Source: DAOTWA01 sp963702935 (lineage in GTDB: Bacteria; Chloroflexota; Anaerolineae; Anaerolineales; Anaerolineaceae). From it: 64,000 bases of DNA. The stretch's first letter is position 1. Every line of letters starts with the position of its first letter. The DNA is taken from positions 3,658,001 through 3,722,000 of the forward strand of contig OY969772.1 of assembly GCA_963702935.1 (NCBI GenBank), given 5' to 3'. A program made the translations under genes and the position numbers. Positions 1 through 8,665 of this stretch are shown one piece after another. Under the pieces are notes generated by a model. That model saw nothing but the letters and a program-made list of their open reading frames with translations. It ran no database searches and was not told the origin of the DNA.

Positions 1-339
1 GGGGAGGTGGTCGGTTTCCTGCTCGCTTTCCCGGACGTTTCCAGCGCGCTTCAAAAGAATGGAGGCAAACTGGGACCGGTGCAGATCCTCAGGCTGTTAA
101 GGGAGTTGCGCAAGACGAAATGGGTCTCGTTGAATGGCGCCGGGATCCTGCCGCAATACCACGGCCTGGGCGGGAATGCCTTACTCTATTACGAGATGGC
201 CCAGACGATGGAGGAATTTCATTTCGAAGAGGCCGAGCTGACCCAGGTGGCCGAGACGGCCGTGCAGATGCGCAAGGATTTGGAGAACGTGGGCGGGCGA
301 GCCTATAAGAACCACCGCGTCTACCAGATCCATCTCTAA
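1..339 (+). CDS. C-terminal part of a GNAT-like acetyltransferase-family protein (5' truncated)
   Basis: The reading frame is open from base 1 (Gly-Glu-Val-Val-Gly-Phe-Leu-Leu...) with no upstream start in view, so this is the last ~112 codons of a gene that begins before the window. It ends at TAA 337-339. The segment GILPQYHGLGGNALLY resembles the acetyl-CoA-binding turn (Q/R-x-x-G-x-G/A) of GNAT enzymes. The closing part (VGGRAYKNHRVY) resembles long GNAT-like proteins of unknown substrate. The assignment rests on this motif only and the substrate cannot be told. The next gene starts 35 bases downstream on the same strand, so co-transcription is possible. Confidence 0.5.
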   Translation, partial: GEVVGFLLAFPDVSSALQKNGGKLGPVQILRLLRELRKTKWVSLNGAGILPQYHGLGGNALLYYEMAQTMEEFHFEEAELTQVAETAVQMRKDLENVGGRAYKNHRVYQIHL

Positions 340-374
340 GCAGGGGAATCCGGTTTAGAAAAGGAGAGACTCGT

Positions 375-683
375 ATGCATATCGTTCACGTTCGCGTCCA
401 CGTGAAGCCCGAAGGGGTAGAGGCCTTTAAACAGGCCACCCTGGAAAATGCCCGCGCCAGCGTCCAGGAGCCCGGAATTGCCCGTTTTGACGTCGTACAG
501 CAGGCGGACGACGCCACACGCTTCGTGCTGGTCGAGGTCTACTACACTCCCGACGATCAGTTGCGCCATCGCGAGACTTCCCACTATTTGACCTGGCGCG
601 AGCGGGTAGCGGATATGATGGCCGAGCCGCGCGCGGCTACTGTCTTTACCAACCTCTTCCCCGACGAGCACGGATGGGGGTAG
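375..683 (+). CDS. Antibiotic biosynthesis monooxygenase (ABM) domain protein, YgiN/LsrG type
   Basis: A 102-residue single-domain protein of the dimeric alpha-beta ABM fold. The opening MHIVHVRVHVKPEGVEAFKQ is the usual first strand and helix. It is followed by the PGIARFDVVQQ segment, the FVLVEVYYTPDDQLRHRET segment with the conserved acidic/His helix, and a closing strand. Family members act as cofactor-free oxygenases, as isomerases (LsrG), or as heme-binding proteins, and the true substrate is not visible. The ATG at 375 follows AAGGAGAG. The stop is 3 bases before the alcohol dehydrogenase start, so the two are almost certainly one transcript and may act on the same carbonyl substrate (inference). 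Confidence 0.8.
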   Translation: MHIVHVRVHVKPEGVEAFKQATLENARASVQEPGIARFDVVQQADDATRFVLVEVYYTPDDQLRHRETSHYLTWRERVADMMAEPRAATVFTNLFPDEHGWG

Positions 684-686
684 TCC

Positions 687-1841
687 ATGCGTTTTGAATT
701 TGCTACCGCGAATAGGATCTTGTTCGGGCCGGGCGTCTTGAGCCAGGTAGGCGAGATCGCTGAAGGTTTTGGGAAGAAGGCCCTGGTCGTGAGCGGGCGC
801 TCGACCCCCGCCAGAGACCTCCTCCTGGAGAAGCTGGCGGAGAAGCACGTGGCGGCCAGCGTCTATCCTGTCCAGGGTGAGCCCAGCCTGGAAACGGCTG
901 AGGGCGGGATCGGCCTGGCCCGGGAAACAGGCTGCGACCTGGTCATCGGTTTCGGTGGTGGCAGCGCTGTGGATACGGCCAAAGCCATCACTGCTATGCT
1001 GGCCAACCCCGGCGATTTGCTGGATTACCTGGAAGTCATCGGGCGCGGGAAAGTCCTCGCGAACGCGCCTCTTCCTTGCATGGCCATTCCCACCACAGCC
1101 GGGACAGGCAGCGAAGTGACGCGCAACGCCGTGCTGGCTTCCCCGGAAAAGCGCGTGAAGGTCAGCTTGCGCAGCCCGCTCATGCTGCCAAAAGTAGCCC
1201 TGGTGGACCCCGAGCTGACCTATTCCATGCCGCCCAAGGTGACGGCCAGCACGGGCATGGACGCCCTGACCCAGGTCATCGAGCCGTTTCTTTCCACGCG
1301 GGCCAACCCGCTGGTGGACGCGCTGTGCCGGGATGGAATCCGGCGGGCCGCCCGCTCCTTGCTGCGCGCGACCCGCGACGGCGAGGACAAAGCGGCGCGT
1401 GAAGAAATGTCCCTGGCGAGCCTCTACGGGGGGCTGGCCCTGGCCAACGCCGGCCTGGGCGCGGTGCACGGCTTTGCCGGCCCCATCGGCGGGATGTTCC
1501 CCGCCCCTCACGGGGCAGTTTGCGCGCGGCTGCTGCCGCCTGTCATGGAAATGAACGCCCTGGCCGTGCGCGCGCGGGACCCGCAGGGTTCGATTTCCCA
1601 GCGCATGCAGGAAGTAGCCGCACTGCTCACCGGCAATGAAAACGCCGAGATCCGCGAGGGGGTTGCCTGGCTCGAAGACCTGTGCAACGCCCTTGAGATC
1701 CCGGCTCTCTCGGCGTACGGCCTGACCCGCCAGGACGTTCCTACCCTGGTGGAGAAGGCCGCCGCTTCCAGCAGCATGAAAGCCAACCCAGTCAAGCTGA
1801 CTCCCGACGAGCTGGCCCAAATCCTGGAAAAAGCCTTATGA
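687..1841 (+). CDS. Iron-containing alcohol dehydrogenase family protein
   Basis: A 384-residue group III (Fe-type) alcohol dehydrogenase, normal family length. It should interconvert alcohols and carbonyls, or reduce a maleylacetate-like compound, with NAD(P)H in the cytoplasm. The N-terminal Rossmann-like part has GFGGGSAVDTAKAI (cofactor binding) and TTAGTGSEVT. The metal-binding half has STGMDALTQVIE, GAVHGFAG and PAPHGAV. The usual second ligand in GMDALTHxIE is His; here it is Gln, so the metal set is Asp plus two His plus Gln or is altered. Gln at this place also occurs in a branch of the family (from memory). It sits 3 bases after the ABM gene and converges on the DegV gene. Confidence 0.9.
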   Translation: MRFEFATANRILFGPGVLSQVGEIAEGFGKKALVVSGRSTPARDLLLEKLAEKHVAASVYPVQGEPSLETAEGGIGLARETGCDLVIGFGGGSAVDTAKAITAMLANPGDLLDYLEVIGRGKVLANAPLPCMAIPTTAGTGSEVTRNAVLASPEKRVKVSLRSPLMLPKVALVDPELTYSMPPKVTASTGMDALTQVIEPFLSTRANPLVDALCRDGIRRAARSLLRATRDGEDKAAREEMSLASLYGGLALANAGLGAVHGFAGPIGGMFPAPHGAVCARLLPPVMEMNALAVRARDPQGSISQRMQEVAALLTGNENAEIREGVAWLEDLCNALEIPALSAYGLTRQDVPTLVEKAAASSSMKANPVKLTPDELAQILEKAL

Positions 1842-1851
1842 GCGCTTGGCT

Positions 1852-2697
1852 TTAGCCCGGAGCGACGAAGAAGCTGACCGAGATAGTCTTCGGCCCGGCG
1901 TGCACGACGATGGCCGGTGGAAGTTGGTAAACCGGAATCTCGCTGATTCCGAGTACCTGGCTCAGCTCGGCGGAGAAGGCCCTGGCCTCTTCCTCGGCGT
2001 CGCATTGGCCAATGGTCAGGTGGGCTTCCGGGCCGCGTGGGCAATCCGCTTTTAAGATCTCGACGATCCTCGCCAGAGCGCGGCGCTTGGTGCGTTGTGA
2101 TTCGACAGGCGCGGCGCGCCCGTCTTTCAGGGTCAGGATGGGCTTGACCTGCAAGATGCTGCCCAGCATGGCCTGGGCGCCGCCGATGCGCCCACCTTTG
2201 TACAGATATTCCAACGTATCTACCACGAAGTAGACCCGCTCCCTGGCGGCCATCTTTTCTACTTGCGCCACCAGGGTATCGGCGTCCATGCCTTCCCTGG
2301 CCCATTTTACAGCCTGGATCACGATCGATCCCAACCCGCTGGCCGCCGTTCGGGTATCGATGACCCGAATGTCCAGCTCCGGGAAATCTTTGGCCGCCAC
2401 CAGCGCGCTGCGTGTCGTGCCGCTTATATCTGCTGAGGGGGTAATCACGACGAAAGTATCGCCGTTCTTCGTCCCTTCCTGGAAGATGGCCGTATAAAGC
2501 GCAGGCGGAGGCGCTGCGGTTTTAGGAAGGGTCGACGAGGAACGCAGCTTCTGCAAAAAGGTGGCGGTATCGATCTCGGTATCGTCACGGTAAGTCTCGT
2601 CGCCGAAGATGATGATCTGTGGAAGATAGTCCACACCGAGAGATGCCGCGTACGGGCAGGGGATACTGGAGGTCGTATCCGCAAGGATTCTTACCAT
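1852..2697 (-). CDS. DegV family fatty-acid-binding protein
   Basis: A 281-residue DegV protein, normal length. Family members bind a fatty acid in a cleft between two alpha-beta domains, and the FakB members present it to the FakA kinase. Seen here are the opening ILADTTSSIP (residues 3-12), the P-Q-I-I-I-F-G-D-E-T-Y-R-D strand region, the Ser/Thr-rich SSSTLPKTAAPPP segment typical of the ligand site, ITPSADISGTT, and the RIGGAQAMLGSILQVKPIL motif of the second domain. The ATG at 2697 follows a strong GGGAGGG ribosome site. No FakA gene is nearby. It is transcribed toward the alcohol dehydrogenase, and its upstream region borders the insertion sequence. Confidence 0.9.
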   Translation of the reverse strand: MVRILADTTSSIPCPYAASLGVDYLPQIIIFGDETYRDDTEIDTATFLQKLRSSSTLPKTAAPPPALYTAIFQEGTKNGDTFVVITPSADISGTTRSALVAAKDFPELDIRVIDTRTAASGLGSIVIQAVKWAREGMDADTLVAQVEKMAARERVYFVVDTLEYLYKGGRIGGAQAMLGSILQVKPILTLKDGRAAPVESQRTKRRALARIVEILKADCPRGPEAHLTIGQCDAEEEARAFSAELSQVLGISEIPVYQLPPAIVVHAGPKTISVSFFVAPG

Positions 2698-2803
2698 AAT
2701 GTTTCCCTCCCGAAGAAATGATAGAAAATCTGAACGGATAGAAGAAATGAAATTGTCGAGCTTTATGAACGAGATGTGAGAATAATTAGAGCCAGCTCGG
2801 TTT

Positions 2804-2809
2804 ATTATA
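2804..2809 (-). promoter_or_regulatory. Extended -10 promoter for the DegV gene
   Basis: On the minus strand the sequence reads TGGTATAAT, a consensus extended -10 (TGn-TATAAT). No convincing -35 is seen. It would give a leader of about 100 bases before the DegV start at 2697. The rest of 2698-2841 holds no gene. Confidence 0.5.
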
Positions 2810-2836
2810 CCAGTGGATTGGCGAATAGCACTACGC

Positions 2837-2841
2837 TACCA
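2837..2841. repeat. Target-site duplication, left copy (TACCA)
   Basis: TACCA at 2837-2841 directly abuts the left end of the insertion sequence and is repeated at 4200-4204 next to the right end. This is the expected signature of a 5-base target duplication. The exact length could be 3-5 because the end bases are ambiguous. Confidence 0.6.
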
Positions 2842-2867
2842 GAGGGTGTTGAAAAACGAGTGATTAA

Positions 2868-2896
2868 TTGACCAAAAAGGGAAAAATTAATACAAT
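2868..2896 (+). promoter_or_regulatory. Transposase promoter inside the insertion sequence
   Basis: TTGACC (2868-2873) and TACAAT (2891-2896) with a 17-base spacer form a good sigma-70-type promoter. It reads into the transposase, whose ATG at 2925 follows AGGAG. Confidence 0.65.
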
Positions 2897-2924
2897 GAAG
2901 GCAGCCTAACAATAGGAGCCGGAA

Positions 2925-4040
2925 ATGGAACAAGAGCGCTATGTTGAAACAGGAAGCGGATCATTTTATGGAGAATACTTGTACGATCAGGTCGTAGCCA
3001 GGGATCACTTTTTGCGAAAGCTGCGGGAAGTGGTGGACTGGGGATATTTCACCAAACGGCTGATCAAACTCTATAAAGGGCAGGGAGTTGTAGGACGACC
3101 GCCATTTGATCCGGCACTGGTATTGAAAGTAGAAGTGATCGCCTATTTGTACAAACTATCCGAAAGACAGGTGGAGGTATTTGTAAACGAAAATCTACCA
3201 GCGAAATATTTTGTAGGATTAGCAGTGGACGGTAAGGCACCAGATCATTCAACCCTGACCACATTTCGGGAACGGTTATTGAAAAATGGGCGGATGAAGG
3301 TATTTGAAGAAATGCTGGACACGATTGTCCAGGAAGCAATGTTGAGAGGGGTCAAATTTGGGAGCATACAAATCATCGACAGCGTGCACAGTATTGCCAA
3401 TGTCAACACGGATAAGGATAAAAAGCGGCACGATAAAGATGGCAAAGGGCCGCATGACCCGGATGCGCAATGGGGAGTAAAGCACAGTCGTAAGGTCAAA
3501 AACGAAAAAGGAGAGGAAGAAGAACAGAAAGAATACTTTTACGGGTTCAAGGCACATGTGAGCATGAATGCCGAAAGTGGAATGATTACCAGCCTGGAGG
3601 CTACATCCGGGGAAGCCTACGATGGTCATCATTTTCGCTCTCTGGTGGATCATGATTTGAAACAGAAAATACCAGTGGAGACCTACGCAGGGGATAAAGG
3701 GTATGATGATGGCGACAATCATTATTATTTGGAATTACGGGGGTTGCACTCTGCCATCCGATTAAAACGAACCCGGACTGAGAAAAAGGATGGCAATAAA
3801 CAAGTTTGGCTTGAATTGGAAAAGACAGAGCCATACAAAGCCGGATTGAAAGAGCGCTACAAAATCGAACGAAAATTTGGAGAAGGCAAACAGGGGCATG
3901 GGCTGGGTCGTTGCCGTTATATTGGGAGAGTTGGTTTCGCCATCCAATCTTTTCTGACGGCCATTGTCTTGAACCTCAAGCGGATGGTTAAATTATTGAC
4001 TGGGGTCAATTTCAAGGCGCGAGCCTATGCAACAGAATAA
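2925..4040 (+). CDS. Transposase with DUF772 N-terminus and DDE catalytic domain
   Basis: A 371-residue intact transposase. The N-terminal ~120 residues carry the DUF772 pattern (GRPPFDPALVLKVEVIAYLY, then LSERQVEVFVNENLPAKYF and PDHSTLTTFRERL). The DDE domain follows. Asp in QIIDSVHSIANV, Asp in YAGDKGYDDG and Glu in YKIERKFGEGKQ are the likely catalytic triad. A charged Lys/Glu-rich stretch (about residues 165-205) precedes FYGFKAHVSMN. The gene has its own promoter and a clear ribosome site. No frameshift is seen, so the element may still be active. Codon and base use are AT-rich compared with the neighbours. Its partners are the 16-base inverted ends at 2842 and 4199. Confidence 0.9.
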   Translation: MEQERYVETGSGSFYGEYLYDQVVARDHFLRKLREVVDWGYFTKRLIKLYKGQGVVGRPPFDPALVLKVEVIAYLYKLSERQVEVFVNENLPAKYFVGLAVDGKAPDHSTLTTFRERLLKNGRMKVFEEMLDTIVQEAMLRGVKFGSIQIIDSVHSIANVNTDKDKKRHDKDGKGPHDPDAQWGVKHSRKVKNEKGEEEEQKEYFYGFKAHVSMNAESGMITSLEATSGEAYDGHHFRSLVDHDLKQKIPVETYAGDKGYDDGDNHYYLELRGLHSAIRLKRTRTEKKDGNKQVWLELEKTEPYKAGLKERYKIERKFGEGKQGHGLGRCRYIGRVGFAIQSFLTAIVLNLKRMVKLLTGVNFKARAYATE

Positions 4041-4062
4041 AACCAGGGGAGAATTATCGATA

Positions 4063-4082
4063 CCCGGCAAATTATTGCCGGG
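4063..4082 (+). terminator. Hairpin after the transposase gene
   Basis: CCCGGCAA-ATTA-TTGCCGGG is a perfect 8-base-pair stem with a 4-base loop, 22 bases after the transposase stop. There is no clean T-run directly after it, so it may be a weak terminator or a structure that limits read-through into or out of the element. Confidence 0.45.
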
Positions 4083-4198
4083 CAAGCCTGCTTTTACCCT
4101 GCTTTTGGAATATATTATGTCAATTGTTGTGAAGCACCTTCAAAAAAATTGCCTTTGGGTTCAGAGTGTAACCCAATTTGGGAGTTTTTAAACACCCT

Positions 4199-4711
4199 CT
4201 ACCACTTCTCCCAATGAACCACCTCCTCGAGCGTACGCCGGCCGCCTTTCCTGGGAGCAGCCCGCTGGGAATCTTCTCGCAGCGGGTATCCGAAGGAAAG
4301 GGCGACTCGCAGGGTAAGCTCCTCAGGGAAACCGAGCAGGCCTCGCGCTTTTTCCGGCTCGTAGATGGTCGCCGGGCAAGAGGCGATGCCCATCTCCCAG
4401 GCGGCGAGCTGCATGTAAGCGGCTGCCTGGCCCGCGTCGAACATCATGCTGAAGCGCTGTTCTGGCGGCGGGGTGACGATGGCCACCCCCAATGCGGCCC
4501 CGGCCAGATGCCCGACGTAGGTTCCCGTCTCGGATAACGCCTTGAGGCGGTTTTTATCCTGGATGGCGATGAAGTGCCAGGGTTGCATATTCTTGGCGGA
4601 CTGGGCGAGGCGGCCCGCGTCCAGAATGGAACGCACGGCCTCCTCAGGGAGAGGAACGTCCTGAAATACGCGCACCGCGCGTTTTGTGTGGATAGCTTGG
4701 GATACTTCCAT
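4199..4711 (-). CDS. Nitroreductase family protein (FMN-dependent)
   Basis: A 170-residue short nitroreductase. The family uses FMN and NAD(P)H to reduce nitro groups, quinones or related compounds in the cytoplasm. Visible are the N-terminal TKRAVRVFQDVPLPEEAVRS helix region with the FMN-phosphate Arg, SAKNMQPWHFIAI (the N-x-Q-P-W signature), AAYMQLAAWEMGIASC, and the C-terminal ALSFGYP followed by a basic tail. The last codon before the stop is Trp. The stop TAG (4201-4199 on the minus strand) uses the duplicated bases and the terminal base of the insertion sequence, so the protein is not truncated. Any downstream partner gene has been separated by the insertion. Confidence 0.88.
   Translation of the reverse strand: MEVSQAIHTKRAVRVFQDVPLPEEAVRSILDAGRLAQSAKNMQPWHFIAIQDKNRLKALSETGTYVGHLAGAALGVAIVTPPPEQRFSMMFDAGQAAAYMQLAAWEMGIASCPATIYEPEKARGLLGFPEELTLRVALSFGYPLREDSQRAAPRKGGRRTLEEVVHWEKW
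4200..4204. repeat. Target-site duplication, right copy (TACCA)
   Basis: This is the second copy of TACCA, matching 2837-2841, at the right boundary of the insertion sequence. It also encodes the end of the nitroreductase gene on the minus strand (Trp codon plus part of the stop). Confidence 0.6.
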
Positions 4712-4793
4712 AAAACTTACCTCCGCTAAAAAGGCTTTTAGGAAATTGACCGGGTAAACGAACGGCGATCAACGGGAAATGGCGAGAAAAACC

Positions 4794-5804
4794 TCATTCG
4801 GTCAAGATTTCGGCCGAGGCCGGGAGGCCCCCCGCCGAGCGGGCCCTCTTCACCCCGTTCACGATGGCCTGCGCGACGGCTTCGGCTGCAAACGCCCCGA
4901 CGACGTTGACGTCAGCGTTCCTGCCACCGGTGGCCACGGCGAAGAGGGCATCGCCGTCTTGCATGGTGTGGGCCGGCCGGATGGCCCGCGCCAGGCCGTC
5001 CTGGGCCATTTGGGCCACCTTGTTGGTCTGTTCCTTGTCCAGGCGGGCGTTGGTGGCCACCACTCCGATGACCGTATTCTGCCTGGCGGCGAAGCTCAGG
5101 ATGGCTCTCCCCGGCAGGGTGCGCATCACTTCCAGGGTGTTGGCGAAAGGCTCTGACGTACCGATGTGGATAGGCCCACGCGTCAGCGTGCGCGTGCCCG
5201 CCAGGATCTTGCCGGTAGCCGGGTCTACCACGTCTCCCAGCGCATTGACGGCCACGATCGCACCCACGATCACCCCGCCTCCGATCTCCAGGCTGGCGGT
5301 GCCAATCCCTGTCTTCATTGCCTGGCCGTTCCCCAGAATCTTCCCGACCGTGCAGCCGGTGCCGGCGCCCACATTTCCCTGCGCCAGGCCGCTATCGACG
5401 GCATTGAGGCAGGCCTGGTAGCCCATGGCGGCGTCTGGCCGCACGTCGGCTTTTCCGACGCTCAGGTCGAACAGAATGGCAGCCGGCACGATGGGCACGC
5501 GGGCCACGCCGGTGTTGAAGCCGATGCCTTTCTCTTCGAGGTAGCGCATGACGCCCGTGGCGGCGTCCAGCCCGAAGGCCGAGCCGCCCGCCAGCAGGAT
5601 GGCGTGAACCTTGTCCACCAGGTGCATGGGACGCAGGGCATCCGTCTCGCGGGTGCCAGGCGCCCCGCCGCGTTGATCGATGCCGCCCACGGCGCCTTCC
5701 CCGCATAGGATGACCGTACAGCCCGTCAGGGCTTCTTCATCTTGAGCGTGTCCAACCCGGATGCCGGGCACATCCGTAATCGCATTTTCTATCTTTTTTG
5801 GCAT
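4794..5804 (-). CDS. P1 family peptidase (S58, DmpA-like aminopeptidase)
   Basis: A 336-residue protein of the S58/DmpA family. These proteins mature by self-cleavage into two chains and act as aminopeptidases or amidases. Seen are the opening ITDVPGIRVGHAQD, GCTVILCGEGAVGG, the LLAGGSAFGLDAATGVMRYLEE segment, GNVGAGTGCTVGK, and in the C-terminal chain GVVATNARLDKEQTNKVAQMA and FAVATGG. Length is in the usual range of about 320-370. No signal peptide is visible, so it is probably cytoplasmic. It lies 56 bases after the DUF4129 gene on the same strand, so read-through from that operon is possible. The natural substrate is unknown. Confidence 0.88.
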   Translation of the reverse strand: MPKKIENAITDVPGIRVGHAQDEEALTGCTVILCGEGAVGGIDQRGGAPGTRETDALRPMHLVDKVHAILLAGGSAFGLDAATGVMRYLEEKGIGFNTGVARVPIVPAAILFDLSVGKADVRPDAAMGYQACLNAVDSGLAQGNVGAGTGCTVGKILGNGQAMKTGIGTASLEIGGGVIVGAIVAVNALGDVVDPATGKILAGTRTLTRGPIHIGTSEPFANTLEVMRTLPGRAILSFAARQNTVIGVVATNARLDKEQTNKVAQMAQDGLARAIRPAHTMQDGDALFAVATGGRNADVNVVGAFAAEAVAQAIVNGVKRARSAGGLPASAEILTE

Positions 5805-5860
5805 GTTGCATCACCTCTGTTTAACGCAAGCTTGAGATTTGAAGAGCAATTGGGAAAAAT

Positions 5861-7463
5861 TCAGCCTTGTGGCTTATCCTCCCTGCGGGAAAGCAGGGCG
5901 TTGTGGATGTTCTGCCAGCATTGCCGGACGAGGCTCGCCTGGACGGCGTCGATCTCGTGCCGGCTGTAACGCGCTTCGACGAAAACGTCCGTCAATCCAT
6001 GGATGTCCTCGTATTCTTCGGGGAGCAGCCTATCCAGCGAGTGGGCGTATTCCTGGGGAGTTTGGGAGGGCCGCCGGGGGAATCCGTTTTCCTGGTTGTG
6101 CTTCAACATTCCCAGGTAGAGGAGCAGGACTTGTTCTCGAGGGGGAAGATTGCCGGGCACCGGCCGGTGTAAGTCGATGCGCGGCTCCTTCCGGCTCAGT
6201 CTGGAGCGCATGCGCCCCAGGCTGTCGCCGACCACCCGGCCAACCTGCTGGTGCAGCCCGGCGTATCCTCCGCGCAGCCAGCTCCAGGCGTTGGCCAGCC
6301 AGGTCCACAGGGTGAGCTTGCGGAGAGCGGCCAGCAGGCCCTGTCTCTGGCGGAGGTAGTAGAAAATGGAAAAGCCGATCGCGGCTAACAAGGTGCTCCA
6401 GAAGAGCACCGATTTCAGCACCTCCAACCAGGCCACCGGCGCCCCAGGATTGGCGGGCGGCGGCACCGGTTGAGGAATGTGAGGGGGCTGGAGAGTGGTG
6501 GCGTTGCCTCCCAACAGAGAGGCCAGCAGGTTGTAGATCAACGCCAGGGGGGTGAACAGAAGGAACGCGATGAGGCTGATCAGGAGGGCGAGAAAGTCGA
6601 TCAGGTATCCCAGGAGGGCTAAAAAGTTCACCGAGTAGCGCGTTGGCAGGAACAAAACCAGCCCGGCGATGGCCAGCAGAGTCAGCAGGCTGTAGGCGAT
6701 CCATTTCGAGCCAAGTGGGTGGACGATGGTGGTATCGTCCAGATACCAGCGGATGCGCATCATGGAGAACCTGGTTTGCGCCAGCAGGCCCAGCCCCAGC
6801 ACAAAATACAGGAGCAGGAACCAGAAGGAGCCGGGAGAAGGAGCGGCTCGAACGGCATTCTGCACAATGTTGGCCTTGAGCAGGGCGGTCACGAACAGGA
6901 GCACGCCGCCAATCCCGAAAATGAGCCCCATCAGCTCGCCCCGGATTTTGCTGCGGTCGATCACCGCGACTCCTCCACGCTCCAGGTCGAGGCGTTGATG
7001 ATCCTCTTCCAGACCTCTCAGCAGCTCCCCGAATTGCCCCGCTACAAACCAGATCACGAGATAGAACAGGATGGTCAGGACGTATTCTACGTCAAATAAC
7101 TGCCCCAGGAGCTGGTCGCGCGGCAGGGCAACGTCGCTTAGAAATTGGGCCGGCCCGTTGATCAGGTAGATCATGGCCCGAATAATCACCAGGAGCACCA
7201 CCCATTCTGTGGAACGGCGTAACAGCCATTCTTTCGAGGAGATGCCTATGTCTACCAGCGAGCGGGAGGAATACAAAGCCTCCAGGGAGATCAAGAAAGT
7301 TTAACGGGAGCAGATAAACGCCATTCCATTTGGGAACGAAAAGGTGAATCGCCTGGAGCAGAGTGTAGGCTGCGCAAGTCAGCATCAGGCTTACCAGGAG
7401 ATAGCTCGCCGTTACGAAAAGGCGCTGATCGAGGGCGTTGGAAGAGGAGTTGAGAGGTTCCAT
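5861..7463 (-). CDS. DUF4129 domain membrane protein (apparent frameshift)
   Basis: As printed, the frame from ATG 7463 (first residues MEPLNSSSNALDQRLF, then a hydrophobic helix) runs out near 7290. The rest, from ISLEALYSSRSL onward, is in the next frame. Dropping one base in the AAG/CTT at about 7293-7295 joins them as NFLISLEALYSSR and gives about 533 residues. The ATG is only 4 bases after the DUF58 stop, which supports this start. There are several membrane helices: about five in the first half, one near residue 365. The cytoplasmic C-terminal DUF4129 part carries EQVLLLYLGML and RRPSQTPQEYAHSL. Such proteins are encoded with MoxR and DUF58 and are thought to act in envelope or secreted-protein maturation. 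Their biochemistry is unsettled. Confidence 0.8.
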
Positions 7464-7467
7464 GGCG

Positions 7468-8649
7468 CTAGGCTTGCCAGACCATCAGGTCTTGTTCGCT
7501 GCGGATGGCATAGATCGGAAAACCGAAGTGTTCTGCGGATCGTTTGGTCTCGGCAAAGCCGGCCTCCCTGCCGACGATGACGAGGACGATATTCAATCCT
7601 TTCTTCCTGGCGTTGAAGAGCTCTTCGAAGAGCGCAGGCTGCACCTGATTGCTCACCAGGATCAAGGTCGTTCCCCAGGAGAGGTGGGAGCTCTCCTCGC
7701 GGATCAGGCTCGCGAAGGGCAGGCTGCTGCCAGCCTGGATGCGCGCCAGGATGTCCAGGATGCGCATCAGGTGGTTGCGGCCCTTGTTGGGCGGGATGGG
7801 GCCGGCGCTTTGGTCGTTCAGCGGATCGATGCCGTTGGCGACTAATCCCACCGCTTGTTTCTGGGCGACGATCCAGTTCGCCAGAGAAGCGGCTACGATG
7901 ATGGCCAATTCCGTCGCATAAAAATGGGTCTTGAGGTCGTATTCATCCGTGTTCAGGTTGAGGAAGACGGCCGTATCCAGGGCGATCGAAGGCTCGAAGA
8001 GCTTGACCTGCATTCTGCCTGAGGCGGCCGTGGCTTTCCAATCTACCCTGCGGAGAGAATCCCCGGTCTGGTAGTCGCGCTTGCCGAAGACCCGGCTGGG
8101 ATCCTCGAAAATGGGTTGGGTGTGCTTCAGGGTGCCAAAGAGAGATCGGGAAGGGATGCCCACCTTCGTGAGCGGGATGATCTTGGGGTATACGGTAATG
8201 TACTCGCTGAGCGCCTCTCGTTCGACCTCATCTGCCAGCCCTAACAGGTCTCCCGACTGCATGAAAAAGGGGCCGACCCGGTAGTAGCCGCGCTTGTTGG
8301 CGTGCAGATGGTAGACCAGCTCGTTCTGCCCATGGGAGCCCAGGCTCAAGACGCGGCGAATGAAATGCGGAGAGGCCAATTCCACCGGCAGGCTCTCGTG
8401 GGTATGCAGCCAGACCACCGGCAGGAAGCTGGTATTCGAGACCTCTAATCTGACCGGGATGGTTTCTTCCAGGAAGGCGCGCTTCGAAAAGGTGCGCTTG
8501 ACCCTGACCGAGCTGACTCCATGCTGGATCCACCAGCGGCTCACGAAATACAGGCCGGCCAGCAGATAGAAGATGGTAATGACCGAATCTTCGTGCAAGA
8601 TTGCAGCCACGATCAGCAGAAAGATCAGCGCCGGGAGATACTTTGCCAT
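7468..8649 (-). CDS. DUF58 domain-containing protein (first copy)
   Basis: A 393-residue protein. Two N-terminal hydrophobic stretches (PALIFLLIVAAIL and ITIFYLLAGLYF) anchor it in the membrane. The body contains the RVKRTFSKRAFLEETIPVRLEVSN strand region and the DUF58 core: FGKRDYQTGDSLRRVDWKATAASG with the conserved D-x-x-R-x-I/V-D/H-W-K. A von Willebrand A-like part follows (DTAVFLNLNTD). DUF58 proteins work beside MoxR AAA ATPases. The operon order on the minus strand is MoxR, this gene (16-base gap), then DUF4129 (4-base gap). It is paralogous to the pair at 39.5-41.8 kb. Confidence 0.88.
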   Translation of the reverse strand: MAKYLPALIFLLIVAAILHEDSVITIFYLLAGLYFVSRWWIQHGVSSVRVKRTFSKRAFLEETIPVRLEVSNTSFLPVVWLHTHESLPVELASPHFIRRVLSLGSHGQNELVYHLHANKRGYYRVGPFFMQSGDLLGLADEVEREALSEYITVYPKIIPLTKVGIPSRSLFGTLKHTQPIFEDPSRVFGKRDYQTGDSLRRVDWKATAASGRMQVKLFEPSIALDTAVFLNLNTDEYDLKTHFYATELAIIVAASLANWIVAQKQAVGLVANGIDPLNDQSAGPIPPNKGRNHLMRILDILARIQAGSSLPFASLIREESSHLSWGTTLILVSNQVQPALFEELFNARKKGLNIVLVIVGREAGFAETKRSAEHFGFPIYAIRSEQDLMVWQA

Positions 8650-8665
8650 CGGAGGTCCAGGCCGA

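Larger units (their letters stand above)
2842..4199 (+). mobile_element. Complete insertion sequence with DUF772/DDE transposase (IS1182- or IS5-like)
   Basis: The element is about 1358 bases. Its ends match as inverted repeats: GAGGGTGTTGAAAAAC on the left pairs with the right end read in reverse (GAGGGTGTTTAAAAAC), 15 of 16 positions. TACCA flanks both sides. Inside are one intact transposase gene, its own promoter, and an 8-base-pair hairpin after the gene. Base composition is clearly AT-richer than the host genes on either side, which points to a foreign origin. The right end falls in the stop codon of the nitroreductase gene. Family naming from the protein is tentative between IS1182 and the broader IS5 group. 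Confidence 0.85.

Noticed and set aside
336..1820. Long open frame of 494 codons on the minus strand opposite the alcohol dehydrogenase
   Set aside because: It is a GC-driven shadow of a well-supported gene, with no domain pattern and no ribosome site.
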